In this document: piece by piece, positions 1 to 5,328 of the stretch | How positions within the stretch are numbered: the first letter of the stretch is position 1 | Layout of the letters: each line of letters opens with the position of its first letter | NCBI GenBank assembly: GCA_030040815.1 | Contig: JASHSZ010000706.1 | Coordinates: 1-7,655, forward strand | DNA: 7,655 bases | Direction of reading: 5' to 3' | Source of the DNA: Streptosporangiaceae bacterium | Lineage (GTDB): Bacteria; Actinomycetota; Actinomycetes; Streptosporangiales; Streptosporangiaceae | Made by a program: the position numbers and the translations under genes | Notes under the pieces: model-generated | The model's input: only the letters and a program-made list of their open reading frames with translations | What the model was told of the DNA's origin: nothing | Database searches by the model: none

Positions 1-151
1 CAGAGCGCACCGCCACTCGCCGTCATCGCCGACCTGAACATCCCGTGTCATCCACCGCGACACCGGCCAACCGCGCGAACTCATCGTCGACCCCGCCAGG
101 CACTACCAGCCCCGGCCCTCAAAGCGGGACGATGTCGCAAGACACATGTGA
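1..151 (+). pseudogene. IS481-type transposase, C-terminal remnant with frameshift
   Basis: This is the tail of an integrase-type (rve) transposase. Reading from base 44 gives RVIHRDTGQ, then PRELIVDPARHYQ, ending at a TGA at 149-151. This matches the usual C-terminal pattern of actinobacterial IS481 transposases (…DLxIRVIxxxTGELxRELTLDPxRxYQ…). The part that should precede it, VIADLNI, reads in the frame starting at base 1. The two halves are therefore out of register by one base at about 43, in the run TCCC. The downstream frame also meets a TGA at 35-37, so it cannot be read through. A second shift near base 15 is possible, because RAH in the second frame also fits the family. The left part of the element lies outside the window. 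It is inferred to be inactive; the family call rests on a recalled motif, not a search. Confidence 0.62.
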
Positions 152-174
152 ACGGTGTCCCGAGACATCACACA
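131..174. repeat. Probable right terminal inverted repeat of the IS481-type remnant
   Basis: The sequence just after the transposase stop ends in GTGTCCCGAGACATCACA (155-172). Read inward from the end, this is TGTGATGTCTCGGGACAC, the style of end seen in actinobacterial IS481 elements. The segment is also an imperfect nested palindrome: GATGTC (131-136) pairs with GACATC (164-169), GACA (141-144) pairs with TGTC (156-159), and CACATGTG lies at 143-150. The exact boundary (172 or 174) cannot be fixed without the left end. On the minus strand this structure lies directly downstream of the tRNA and could also serve as its terminator. Confidence 0.45.
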
Positions 175-175
175 G

Positions 176-264
176 CGGAGGGTGTGGGATTCGAACCCAC
201 GAGAACACTCACGCGCCCTAACGGTTTTCAAGACCGTCGCCCTCGGCCACTAGGCGAACCCTCC
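176..264 (-). tRNA. tRNA-Ser (anticodon UGA)
   Basis: Read on the minus strand this is a complete class II tRNA. The 7-bp acceptor stem GGAGGGT (264-258) pairs perfectly with ACCCTCC (183-177), and the discriminator base is G, as expected for serine. The anticodon stem ACGGT/ACCGT encloses the loop CTTGAAA, with anticodon TGA at plus positions 230-228. A long variable arm follows, then a T-arm containing GGTTCGAATCC. The CCA end is not encoded. It would read UCA codons and, by wobble, other UCN codons. A transposon remnant ends 1-3 bp beyond its 3' end, so the mature gene is intact but its downstream sequence has been replaced. Confidence 0.96.
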
Positions 265-270
265 TCGTCA

Positions 271-276
271 ACCATA
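271..276 (-). promoter_or_regulatory. Candidate -10 element for tRNA-Ser
   Basis: On the minus strand TATGGT (276-271) fits the actinobacterial -10 pattern TANNNT. It lies 6 bp before the mature 5' end of the tRNA, so transcription would start at or within a base or two of the mature end. No convincing -35 hexamer is seen at the usual spacing. Confidence 0.3.
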
Positions 277-316
277 GCGGTGCCGCGGCCGCGGCCAGGA
301 TCGCCAGCAAGCTGAG

Positions 317-338
317 TAGGCTCACTCCAGGAAGGAGG
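317..338 (+). promoter_or_regulatory. Candidate -10 and clear ribosome binding site for ctaG
   Basis: AAGGAGG at 332-338 is a strong Shine-Dalgarno site, five bases before the ATG at 344, and it fixes the start of the CtaG gene. TAGGCT at 317-322 fits TANNNT and would give a very short leader. The -35 is not evident. The 79-bp interval to the tRNA therefore probably holds two back-to-back promoters. Confidence 0.5.
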
Positions 339-343
339 CGCGG

Positions 344-1366
344 ATGCTCCCGCCGTTCGGGGTGTCGGCAGTGGTCACGCAGTGGCAGTTTGCGCCGGTC
401 GTGACCGGCGTCGTGGTCGTGCTGGCGGGGCTCTACGGCTGGGGGGTCGTCCGGGTCGCGCGCCGTCATCCTGCCCGGCCGTGGCGACGGTGGCGCACTG
501 CGTTGTTCGGCGCGGGCCTGCTGGTCATCGTCGTCGCCACCCAGAGCGGCATCGGCGTCTATGACGACCTGCTGTTCTACGACCACATGATCCAGCACCT
601 GCTGCTGCTCATGGTCGCGCCGCCGCTGCTCATCGCGGGTCAGCCGCTGACGCTGCTGCTGCACGCCAGCCGGAATCCGCTGCACACCTGGGCGAAGCGC
701 GTCATCAGGTCACGCGTTGCCAGCTTCCTCACCTGGCCGGTGTTCGGCACGGCCCTCTACGCGCTCGGTGTCATGGCGGCCCACCTCACCGGGATCGCGA
801 ACCTCGTCGAGCAGAACCAGACCGTGCACAACACCGAGCACGCAGTCTTCGTGATCATCGGCTACCTGTTCTTCCTGCCCGTCCTCGGCACCGAGCCGAT
901 CCGGTGGCGGCTGTCGTATCCGGTGCGGTTCGTGCTGCTGGTGCTGCTCATGCCCGTCGACACCTTCACCGGTGTCGCGCTTGGCTATGGCAGCGCGACC
1001 TCGCCCGGCGTGCCGGCCGGCCCGACGCCAGCCTGGGCGCCGAGCCCGGTGTCGGATCTGCACACGGGCGGCGCGGTGATGTGGGTCGGCGGCGACGCTC
1101 TCATGTTCGGGCTGATGATGATCGTGTTCCTGATGTGGGCGCGGGACGAGCGAGCGGCCGTCAGCGGCCGCAGCTTCTTCGAGCGGGCCCGCCGGGAGAA
1201 TCTCGCCACCCTGGTCGCCTCGGCCGGGCCGGGCTCCGTCGAGGTCGGCGATGCGGGAGCAGTGCCGCTGGCCGGTGGCCGCGGCGGCATCGATGACGAC
1301 GAGCACCTTGCCGCCTACAACGCATACCTGGCCAGGCTCAATCGGCAGCACGACTCCGGCGGGTAG
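344..1366 (+). CDS. ctaG: Cytochrome c oxidase assembly protein, CtaG/caa3 type
   Basis: A 340-residue integral membrane protein of the Caa3_CtaG family, named ctaG in Bacillus. Members are needed for assembly of the caa3/aa3 terminal oxidase, probably through copper delivery. About seven hydrophobic segments can be seen, near residues 18-36, 53-68, 80-106, 128-150, 164-181, 194-212 and 243-265. The family hallmark is present: YDDLLFYDHMIQHLLLLMV begins at residue 73, with H81 and H85. Further conserved-looking histidines are H147, H162 and H166, the last two in VHNTEHAVF. These could bind metal. The C-terminal 75 residues are soluble and partly acidic (DDDE at 317-320). The start is set by AAGGAGG at 332-338. 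No other oxidase gene is visible, so it appears to be a stand-alone gene here. Confidence 0.92.
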   Translation: MLPPFGVSAVVTQWQFAPVVTGVVVVLAGLYGWGVVRVARRHPARPWRRWRTALFGAGLLVIVVATQSGIGVYDDLLFYDHMIQHLLLLMVAPPLLIAGQPLTLLLHASRNPLHTWAKRVIRSRVASFLTWPVFGTALYALGVMAAHLTGIANLVEQNQTVHNTEHAVFVIIGYLFFLPVLGTEPIRWRLSYPVRFVLLVLLMPVDTFTGVALGYGSATSPGVPAGPTPAWAPSPVSDLHTGGAVMWVGGDALMFGLMMIVFLMWARDERAAVSGRSFFERARRENLATLVASAGPGSVEVGDAGAVPLAGGRGGIDDDEHLAAYNAYLARLNRQHDSGG

Positions 1367-1405
1367 ACCGGCATCGAAGACCGGTCGGCCGCCGCGGCGG
1401 CGGCC
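1366..1405 (+). terminator. Tandem GC hairpins after ctaG
   Basis: GACCGG (1366-1371) pairs with CCGGTC (1381-1386) across a 9-base loop. GGCCGCCG (1387-1394) then pairs perfectly with CGGCGGCC (1398-1405) across CGG. The first arm starts at the last base of the ctaG stop codon. No T-run follows, which is common for actinobacterial terminators, so the role as terminator is inferred from position and stem strength. Confidence 0.5.
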
Positions 1406-1626
1406 CGGCGCGTCCGAGTAGCTCCTTCGGGCCCGTTCCCCAAAGGATTTTGGCTGCGGTTGAACCGTCCTGCCCGCCCGCCCGTGCTAACCATCAGCAC
1501 CGTGCTGTGGCCGCACCCGTTGGCACGGCGTCGCCCACCGGGCGAGGGCGGCGGACTAGTGGCCCCGTCCGCTGCCCGGCCTGGTGGGCTGTGGCAGCGA
1601 CACGCCGGCTGACGCTTCTACGCCAA
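1406..1626. other. Gene-poor gap between ctaG and the ATPase gene
   Basis: No convincing gene is seen here. The ATPase reading frame happens to stay open back to 1450, but that stretch does not look like protein of this family. Two short perfect hairpins occur: CAGCAC-c-GTGCTG (1495-1507) and TCGCCC-acc-GGGCGA (1531-1545). Either could be a secondary terminator of ctaG or chance in GC-rich DNA. Confidence 0.4.
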
Positions 1627-1644
1627 TCTAGGGAATCCGCTAGA
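1627..1644. promoter_or_regulatory. Palindromic operator candidate TCTAG-N8-CTAGA
   Basis: TCTAG (1627-1631) and CTAGA (1640-1644) form a perfect inverted repeat around eight unpaired bases, the geometry of a dimeric repressor site. It covers the place expected for the -35 of the ATPase promoter. The same TCTAG-N8-CTAGA arrangement recurs at 2901-2918, beyond the 3' end of the same gene. The binding protein is unknown. Confidence 0.4.
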
Positions 1645-1652
1645 ACTGCTCA

Positions 1653-1666
1653 TACTCTCCTGTGCA
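1653..1666 (+). promoter_or_regulatory. -10 element and leaderless start of the ATPase gene
   Basis: TACTCT (1653-1658) fits the TANNNT -10 pattern. Seven bases separate it from the ATG at 1666, so the transcript would begin at or next to the start codon. No Shine-Dalgarno sequence precedes the ATG, consistent with a leaderless mRNA. This supports 1666 over the earlier in-frame ATG at 1450. Confidence 0.5.
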
Positions 1667-2847
1667 TGGACCCGGTGCGGAATCCCTACGCCCCTGGCGC
1701 CGGGCAACGACCGCCTGAGCTGGCCGGGCGGGACCGGGAGATCAGCCAGTTCGAGGTCGTGCTGGAGCGGGTGGCGCGGGACCGCCCCGAGCGGAGCCTG
1801 GTGCTGACCGGGCTGCGCGGCGTAGGGAAGACCGTTCTGCTCAACTCGTTCCGGTCCATGGCCATGCAGCGCCTCTGGGGCACGGGCAAGCTCGAGGCCC
1901 GGCCTGACCAGTCGATCCGCAGGCCAGTGGCCAGTGCGTTGCACATGGCGGTGCGGGAGCTCGCGCCCCGGCACCGGGCTCCCGACCGGGTTGACGTCTT
2001 CCTCGGTGTGCTCAAGGCGTTCGCGGCAAAGGACAGCAGGGCGGCCAAGGGGGCGACCTGGGGGCAACTCGGCATCGACGTGCCCGCCGTGCGCGGCCGG
2101 GCCGATTCAGGCGACCTCGAGGTCGACCTCACCGAACTGTTCGCTGACGCCGCCTCCGTTGCCGCGGACCTGGGTGTCGGCATTGCGCTATTCGTGGACG
2201 AGATGCAGGACGTGCCGTCGGCCGACGTCTCCGCGCTCTGCGCGGCGTGCCACGAGCTGTCCCAGAGCGGGGGGCCGCTGATCGTTGTGGGGGCTGGGCT
2301 GCCGCATCTGCCGTCGGTGCTGTCGGCGAGCAAGAGCTACTCGGAGCGGCTGTTCCGGTACATTGCCATCGATCGGCTGGACCGGGAGTCCGCGGACATC
2401 GCGCTGCTCGCGCCGGCCCGGCGCGAGGGCGCTGACTTCGAGCCGGCCGCCCTCGACGCCCTGTACGCGGCGGCAGACGGGTACCCATACTTCGTGCAGG
2501 CGTACGGCAAGGTCACCTGGGACGTCGCGGCGTCCAGTCCGGTGACCGCACACGACGTCAGCGTGGCCGGTCCCATCGCCGCGGGTGAGCTCGCGATTGG
2601 CTTCTTCGGGAGCAGGTATGAGCGCGCAACGCCGGCTGAGCGGGAATACATGCGGGCAATGGCGCTGCTCGGCGACGAGCCGGTGCCGACCGCACAGGTT
2701 GCCGAGGAACTCGGCCGCAAGCCCGCGAGCGTGTCCCCGGCCCGGGACAACCTCATCAAGAAGGGCCTCATCTACAGCTCCGAGCGCGGGCTGATCGCGT
2801 TCACAGTCCCGCACTTCGGCCGGTTCCTGCGTGCGCAGCTTGCGTGA
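1666..2847 (+). CDS. AAA-type P-loop ATPase with C-terminal winged helix
   Basis: A 393-residue soluble protein that begins MDPVRNPYAPGAGQRPPELA, as I recall for a widespread actinobacterial ATPase family related to AAA_16 and archaeal ATPases. Walker A is GLRGVGKT (49-56). Walker B is IALFVDEMQD (173-182), with D178 and catalytic E179. ASKSYSERLFRYIAIDRL (221-238) lies after a probable sensor-1 strand, LIVVGAGLP (205-213). The segment from about 320 to 390 (TPAEREYMRAM… through …VPHFGRFL) is a winged helix-turn-helix, as in Orc1/Cdc6-like ATPases. Its recognition helix is probably near RKPASVSPARDNLIKKG (351-367). The cellular role of the family is not established. DNA binding or a switch-like regulatory role is inferred from the domains. 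The gene stands alone and faces the MauE gene. An upstream palindrome overlaps its -35 region. Confidence 0.85.
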   Translation: MDPVRNPYAPGAGQRPPELAGRDREISQFEVVLERVARDRPERSLVLTGLRGVGKTVLLNSFRSMAMQRLWGTGKLEARPDQSIRRPVASALHMAVRELAPRHRAPDRVDVFLGVLKAFAAKDSRAAKGATWGQLGIDVPAVRGRADSGDLEVDLTELFADAASVAADLGVGIALFVDEMQDVPSADVSALCAACHELSQSGGPLIVVGAGLPHLPSVLSASKSYSERLFRYIAIDRLDRESADIALLAPARREGADFEPAALDALYAAADGYPYFVQAYGKVTWDVAASSPVTAHDVSVAGPIAAGELAIGFFGSRYERATPAEREYMRAMALLGDEPVPTAQVAEELGRKPASVSPARDNLIKKGLIYSSERGLIAFTVPHFGRFLRAQLA

Positions 2848-2890
2848 GCGCGGGGGCTGCGTCGGCCTGGCTCGCCCGTTTCTGGCTTTA

Positions 2891-2928
2891 TCTAGCGACG
2901 TCTAGCTCCCAGCCTAGACGTCGGTAGA
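2891..2928. terminator. Long inverted repeat, probable bidirectional terminator
   Basis: CGACGTCTAG (2896-2905) and CTAGACGTCG (2914-2923) are a perfect 10-bp inverted repeat around CTCCCAGC. After one G/G mismatch the pairing continues for four more bases, TCTA (2891-2894) with TAGA (2925-2928). It sits between two convergent genes, and its right arm contains the TAG stop codon of the minus-strand gene (2916-2914). Neither strand has a T-run after the stem. It would end transcription from both sides. Its core is also the TCTAG-N8-CTAGA palindrome seen upstream of the ATPase gene. Confidence 0.6.
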
Positions 2929-3867
2929 CACCGGCATATCGGTGCGCACGGCCGCGGCTGACGTAGCGGCCATGCCGGGCATCAGCCGGGGCGTCCCGCG
3001 CGCCGGCCGCAGCCGGATGCGGCGTCTAGCCGGGACGGCTGGCCAGGGCAGCGTCTGCCCGGTGGCCGAGTCCACCAGCGCCGCGCGGATGGCAGGCCGA
3101 CGCTGCTGAAGGTACACCGCGAAGATCAGCTCCGCCGGCCTGCCCTCGTAGCCGCTCGAATAGACCACGTACCGCCAGCACAGCTCGCGCCAGATGTCCG
3201 CCGGGGCGTCCGACGTGATCAGCGGTGAGTACCGGCGCCACGGCCGGCTTCGGCGCAGGGCCGCCAGAGTTCGCTGCGACGGCACTTCCCGGAGCTCGCA
3301 GGGCTCGGAGTAGCCCAGCCGAATCAGGCTTTCCCCGATCTCCGGCGAGAGCCCGCCGATGATCAGCATCTCAGCGAGGAGAATGGCAAGGAGCTGGATG
3401 GTGCCCGTCGAGGTCGGCAGGTTCACGATGGGCTGTAGCCCGATGGTTGCGAGCCCGGCGAGCGCCAGCAGCGCCGATCTGGCCAGCGCGCGCGCGCTGA
3501 CGGGCGCCTTGCTGAGATCCCCGAAACAGCCGCAGCCGACCTCCGGACGGTTGACGCGCAGTTCAATGAGGGCGCACGTGGCGACCACGAACAGCACGCA
3601 TGATGCGAGCCGGATCGCGTAAGCGGGGGGACCGGCGCCAATCGGGCCGGCGGTCAGGATGAGACCCGCGCCGAGGCCGAACTCGACGAAGCACAGGGCC
3701 GCTGCTGCAGGCTGACGCAGGTGCGCCGGAAAGAGCGCCGTCGGCCCGAATGCCACGCCGGCCGAGCCGCTGCGCAGCAGCTGCAGGAATTTCGTGCCAG
3801 AGGCACCCAGCAGCATGGCCGCGAGGAGCGGTATCTGGACTTCTCGGACGGCAGTGAGCAGGGTCAC
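2914..3867 (-). CDS. MauE-like redox-associated membrane protein with long C-terminal tail
   Basis: A 317-residue protein of the MauE / DoxX-related membrane family. MauE of methylotrophs is needed to form the disulfide-rich small subunit of methylamine dehydrogenase. About five hydrophobic segments are visible, near residues 8-28, 54-74, 86-103, 130-148 and 156-173. The family signature GCGCFG lies at 111-116, with the Cys pair C112 and C114, between segments three and four. The last ~140 residues are an arginine-rich soluble extension with C190 and C230. MauE-like proteins usually end soon after the last helix, and I do not recognise this part. The start is a GTG three bases after the TAA of the upstream gene (TAA CCC GTG), with only a weak Shine-Dalgarno (AGGCGAG), which suggests translational coupling. 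None of the methylamine dehydrogenase genes are present, so methylamine use is not implied. Confidence 0.75.
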   Translation of the reverse strand: MTLLTAVREVQIPLLAAMLLGASGTKFLQLLRSGSAGVAFGPTALFPAHLRQPAAAALCFVEFGLGAGLILTAGPIGAGPPAYAIRLASCVLFVVATCALIELRVNRPEVGCGCFGDLSKAPVSARALARSALLALAGLATIGLQPIVNLPTSTGTIQLLAILLAEMLIIGGLSPEIGESLIRLGYSEPCELREVPSQRTLAALRRSRPWRRYSPLITSDAPADIWRELCWRYVVYSSGYEGRPAELIFAVYLQQRRPAIRAALVDSATGQTLPWPAVPARRRIRLRPARGTPRLMPGMAATSAAAVRTDMPVSTDV

Positions 3868-3870
3868 GGG

Positions 3871-5097
3871 TTACTCGCCTATCGACAGGGTGGCGTTGAA
3901 GCAGCCGCGCTCGAGCTCGCCGCCGAGCGCGATGAAGCTGGCCATGGTGAGGTCCGCGATCCGGCCGCGCGGGGACGTGCCGCAGGTGACGCAGCGGTCA
4001 TTGAACAACCGGGCAATGGGGGCGCAGCCGGTAACCGGAAGCAGGCAGTCACTGCCGGTGCAGTCGTTCCGGACGCGGAGCACGCTGCCGATCGCCACAT
4101 AGGGCATCCGGCCGTAACCCTGGCGGATGCCGGCCACGGCATCCTCGGCGCACCCTGTTTCCGGATCCAGCGCTGGATAGGAGACGCCCAGAACCCCGGG
4201 TGACTCGTTGCGCGGCTCGTGCCAGGTGGCCGAGCCGGTGATGGCGCGCGGTGGCCGCCCGCTGACGAGCGGCGCGGCCGGGATGCGGCCGACCGGATAG
4301 CTGGGCTGGGAGGTGGCTGGGATGAGACCCACGAGTGCGTCGCCGTGCCGACGGCCGATGATGTCCACCAGGAAGCCCGGCTCAAGCGTCGGAAAGCGGA
4401 CCTGGATGCGCCCTGCAGCCTGCCGATGGAGGATGACGAGCTGCGGCTCGCGGGTCGCACCCTCATCGATGAGCAGCTCGTTTCCGGTGCGCTCGGCGAT
4501 CACCCCGATCACCCGGCCGATGTTGGCCCAGATCCGGTCCGCGACGTCGCGGTGACCGCGGCGCAGCCGGACGACGACACTGTCGCCTTGTCGCAGCGTC
4601 GCTGGCTCTACCAGCCCGCCGCGCCACGCGATCGCGTCCGGAGTGAGGATGAAGCGCTGCTCGTAGTCCGCATCCCCGATGACAAGTACGTGCGGGCTCA
4701 CATCCACGACGGTCCCGCACACCGTCCGCGGCAGCCGGGCGCTGTCCGCGAAGCCGGCGTGCTCTGCTGCTTCTTCGGCGGCCGGACTGTCGCCGTCTTC
4801 GCTCGCACGGCCGGCAGCGGCGGTCTCGGCGGCCGGTAAGGCTGCCGGCTGGCTCGCCGGGGTTGGTTCCGGCGGTTGGTTCACAGCGTGTGGACCGGCG
4901 CGCGGCCGTGAAGTCCCGCCGAAGCCGGGTCCTCGCCGGAACACCGCGGCCTTCAGCAGGCGGCGCCGCGCCACCATCGCGGGGCTGGTCGGCAGTCTTG
5001 CGCTAGCCGGTGCAGGATCTGCTGCCAGCGCGGCTGGCTGATCACCTGACGTTGTGCATCTCTCGCAGCAGGCGAAGCTCGCTGGCGCGCTCGGCAC
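3871..5097 (-). CDS. Cys-rich protein with C-terminal RlpA/expansin-like double-psi beta-barrel
   Basis: A 408-residue protein with three parts. Residues 1-120 are low-complexity and Ala/Pro/Arg-rich. They carry CCERC (10-14) and a Tat-like RRRLLKAA (44-51), but no real hydrophobic core follows. Residues 125-255 are beta-rich and look like two OB-like units, CGTVVDVSPHVLVIGDA (127-143) and GRVIGVIAERTGNELLI (194-210). Residues 284-406 resemble a double-psi barrel: MPYVAIGSVLRVRN (331-344), then NDRCVTCG (366-373), GRIADLTMASF (378-388) and ALGGELERGCFNATLSI (390-406). D382 aligns with the barrel's conserved Asp. Seven cysteines in this part (316, 346, 351, 358, 369, 372, 399) suggest disulfides, hence an exported protein. 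The GTG start is fixed by AGGAGGT (5108-5102), four bases upstream. An alternative ATG at 4977 has no such site. It is first in an operon with the MauE-like gene. Peptidoglycan or polysaccharide binding is inferred from the fold only. Confidence 0.68.
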   Translation of the reverse strand: MPSAPASFACCERCTTSGDQPAALAADPAPASARLPTSPAMVARRRLLKAAVFRRGPGFGGTSRPRAGPHAVNQPPEPTPASQPAALPAAETAAAGRASEDGDSPAAEEAAEHAGFADSARLPRTVCGTVVDVSPHVLVIGDADYEQRFILTPDAIAWRGGLVEPATLRQGDSVVVRLRRGHRDVADRIWANIGRVIGVIAERTGNELLIDEGATREPQLVILHRQAAGRIQVRFPTLEPGFLVDIIGRRHGDALVGLIPATSQPSYPVGRIPAAPLVSGRPPRAITGSATWHEPRNESPGVLGVSYPALDPETGCAEDAVAGIRQGYGRMPYVAIGSVLRVRNDCTGSDCLLPVTGCAPIARLFNDRCVTCGTSPRGRIADLTMASFIALGGELERGCFNATLSIGE

Positions 5098-5101
5098 CTG
5101 A

Positions 5102-5175
5102 ACCTCCTGCTCGGATTCTGCTGGCCCTTATTACCCAGCCTCACGACGATGGCGAGCGCCCGACCCCGCCGTCAA
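5102..5175 (-). promoter_or_regulatory. Candidate promoter and ribosome binding site of the double-psi/MauE operon
   Basis: On the minus strand TTGACG (5175-5170) is followed after 18 bp by CATCGT (5151-5146), a weak -10. AGGAGGT (5108-5102) is a strong Shine-Dalgarno four bases before the GTG at 5097. An alternative -10, TAATAA (5133-5128), lacks a partner. The Shine-Dalgarno is convincing; the promoter is tentative. Confidence 0.4.
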
Positions 5176-5199
5176 GCGGTTTGGGTGAGCTTTCTCGCC

Positions 5200-5223
5200 C
5201 TCGGCACCAGATATCCCGCCGAG
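5200..5223. repeat. Inverted repeat in the divergent intergenic region
   Basis: CTCGGC (5200-5205) and GCCGAG (5218-5223) are separated by 12 bases in the middle of the 230-bp gap between the divergent double-psi gene and the sigma-factor gene. ACCAGAT also occurs twice, at 5206-5212 and 5225-5231. The position would suit a regulator site acting on both genes, but short repeats like these can arise by chance. Confidence 0.25.
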
Positions 5224-5315
5224 AACCAGATTGGTTGTGCTGACGACCGCTTCGCCCCTCGTTTCGATGACGCGCCGTGACGGGGGGTAACTGACTGTGC
5301 TGAATGGCGGCTGAG

Positions 5316-5328
5316 TACGGTTAGCGTG
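5316..5328 (+). promoter_or_regulatory. -10 element and leaderless GTG start of the sigma-factor gene
   Basis: TACGGT (5316-5321) fits TANNNT and ends six bases before the GTG at 5328, so the mRNA probably begins at the start codon. No Shine-Dalgarno is present. CTGACT (5291-5296) could be the -35, with a rather long 19-bp spacer. Confidence 0.42.

Noticed and set aside
283..294. CCGCGGCCGCGG, a 12-bp perfect palindrome between the tRNA and ctaG
   Set aside because: It is pure G+C and easily arises by chance in this composition. It is not placed on either candidate promoter and shows no second copy.
710..1351. 213-residue minus-strand open frame opposite ctaG
   Set aside because: It is His/Arg/Gly-rich with no fold, and is antisense to a clear seven-helix membrane protein.
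1450..1665. In-frame 72-residue extension of the ATPase gene from an ATG-like start at 1450
   Set aside because: The extension is Arg/Pro/Ala-rich without family likeness, contains hairpins and the putative operator, and has no ribosome site. The ATG at 1666 has a well placed -10 and gives the family's usual N-terminus.
1686..2814. Several long minus-strand frames opposite the ATPase gene
   Set aside because: They are typical shadows in high-GC coding DNA. The plus strand has intact Walker A and B motifs.
3721..4203. 160-residue plus-strand open frame across the MauE/barrel junction
   Set aside because: It is antisense to two recognised genes and spans their junction, with low-complexity composition.
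4219..4839. 206-residue plus-strand open frame opposite the barrel-protein gene
   Set aside because: It is a GC-rich antisense shadow with no recognisable domain. The minus strand carries the double-psi motifs, a strong Shine-Dalgarno and an operon partner.
5038..5093. Minus-strand reading AERASELRLLREMHNVR in another frame near the barrel-gene start, hinting at a frameshift
   Set aside because: There is no start codon or ribosome site for that frame, and it stops at once. The AGGAGGT site fits the GTG at 5097 in the main frame.
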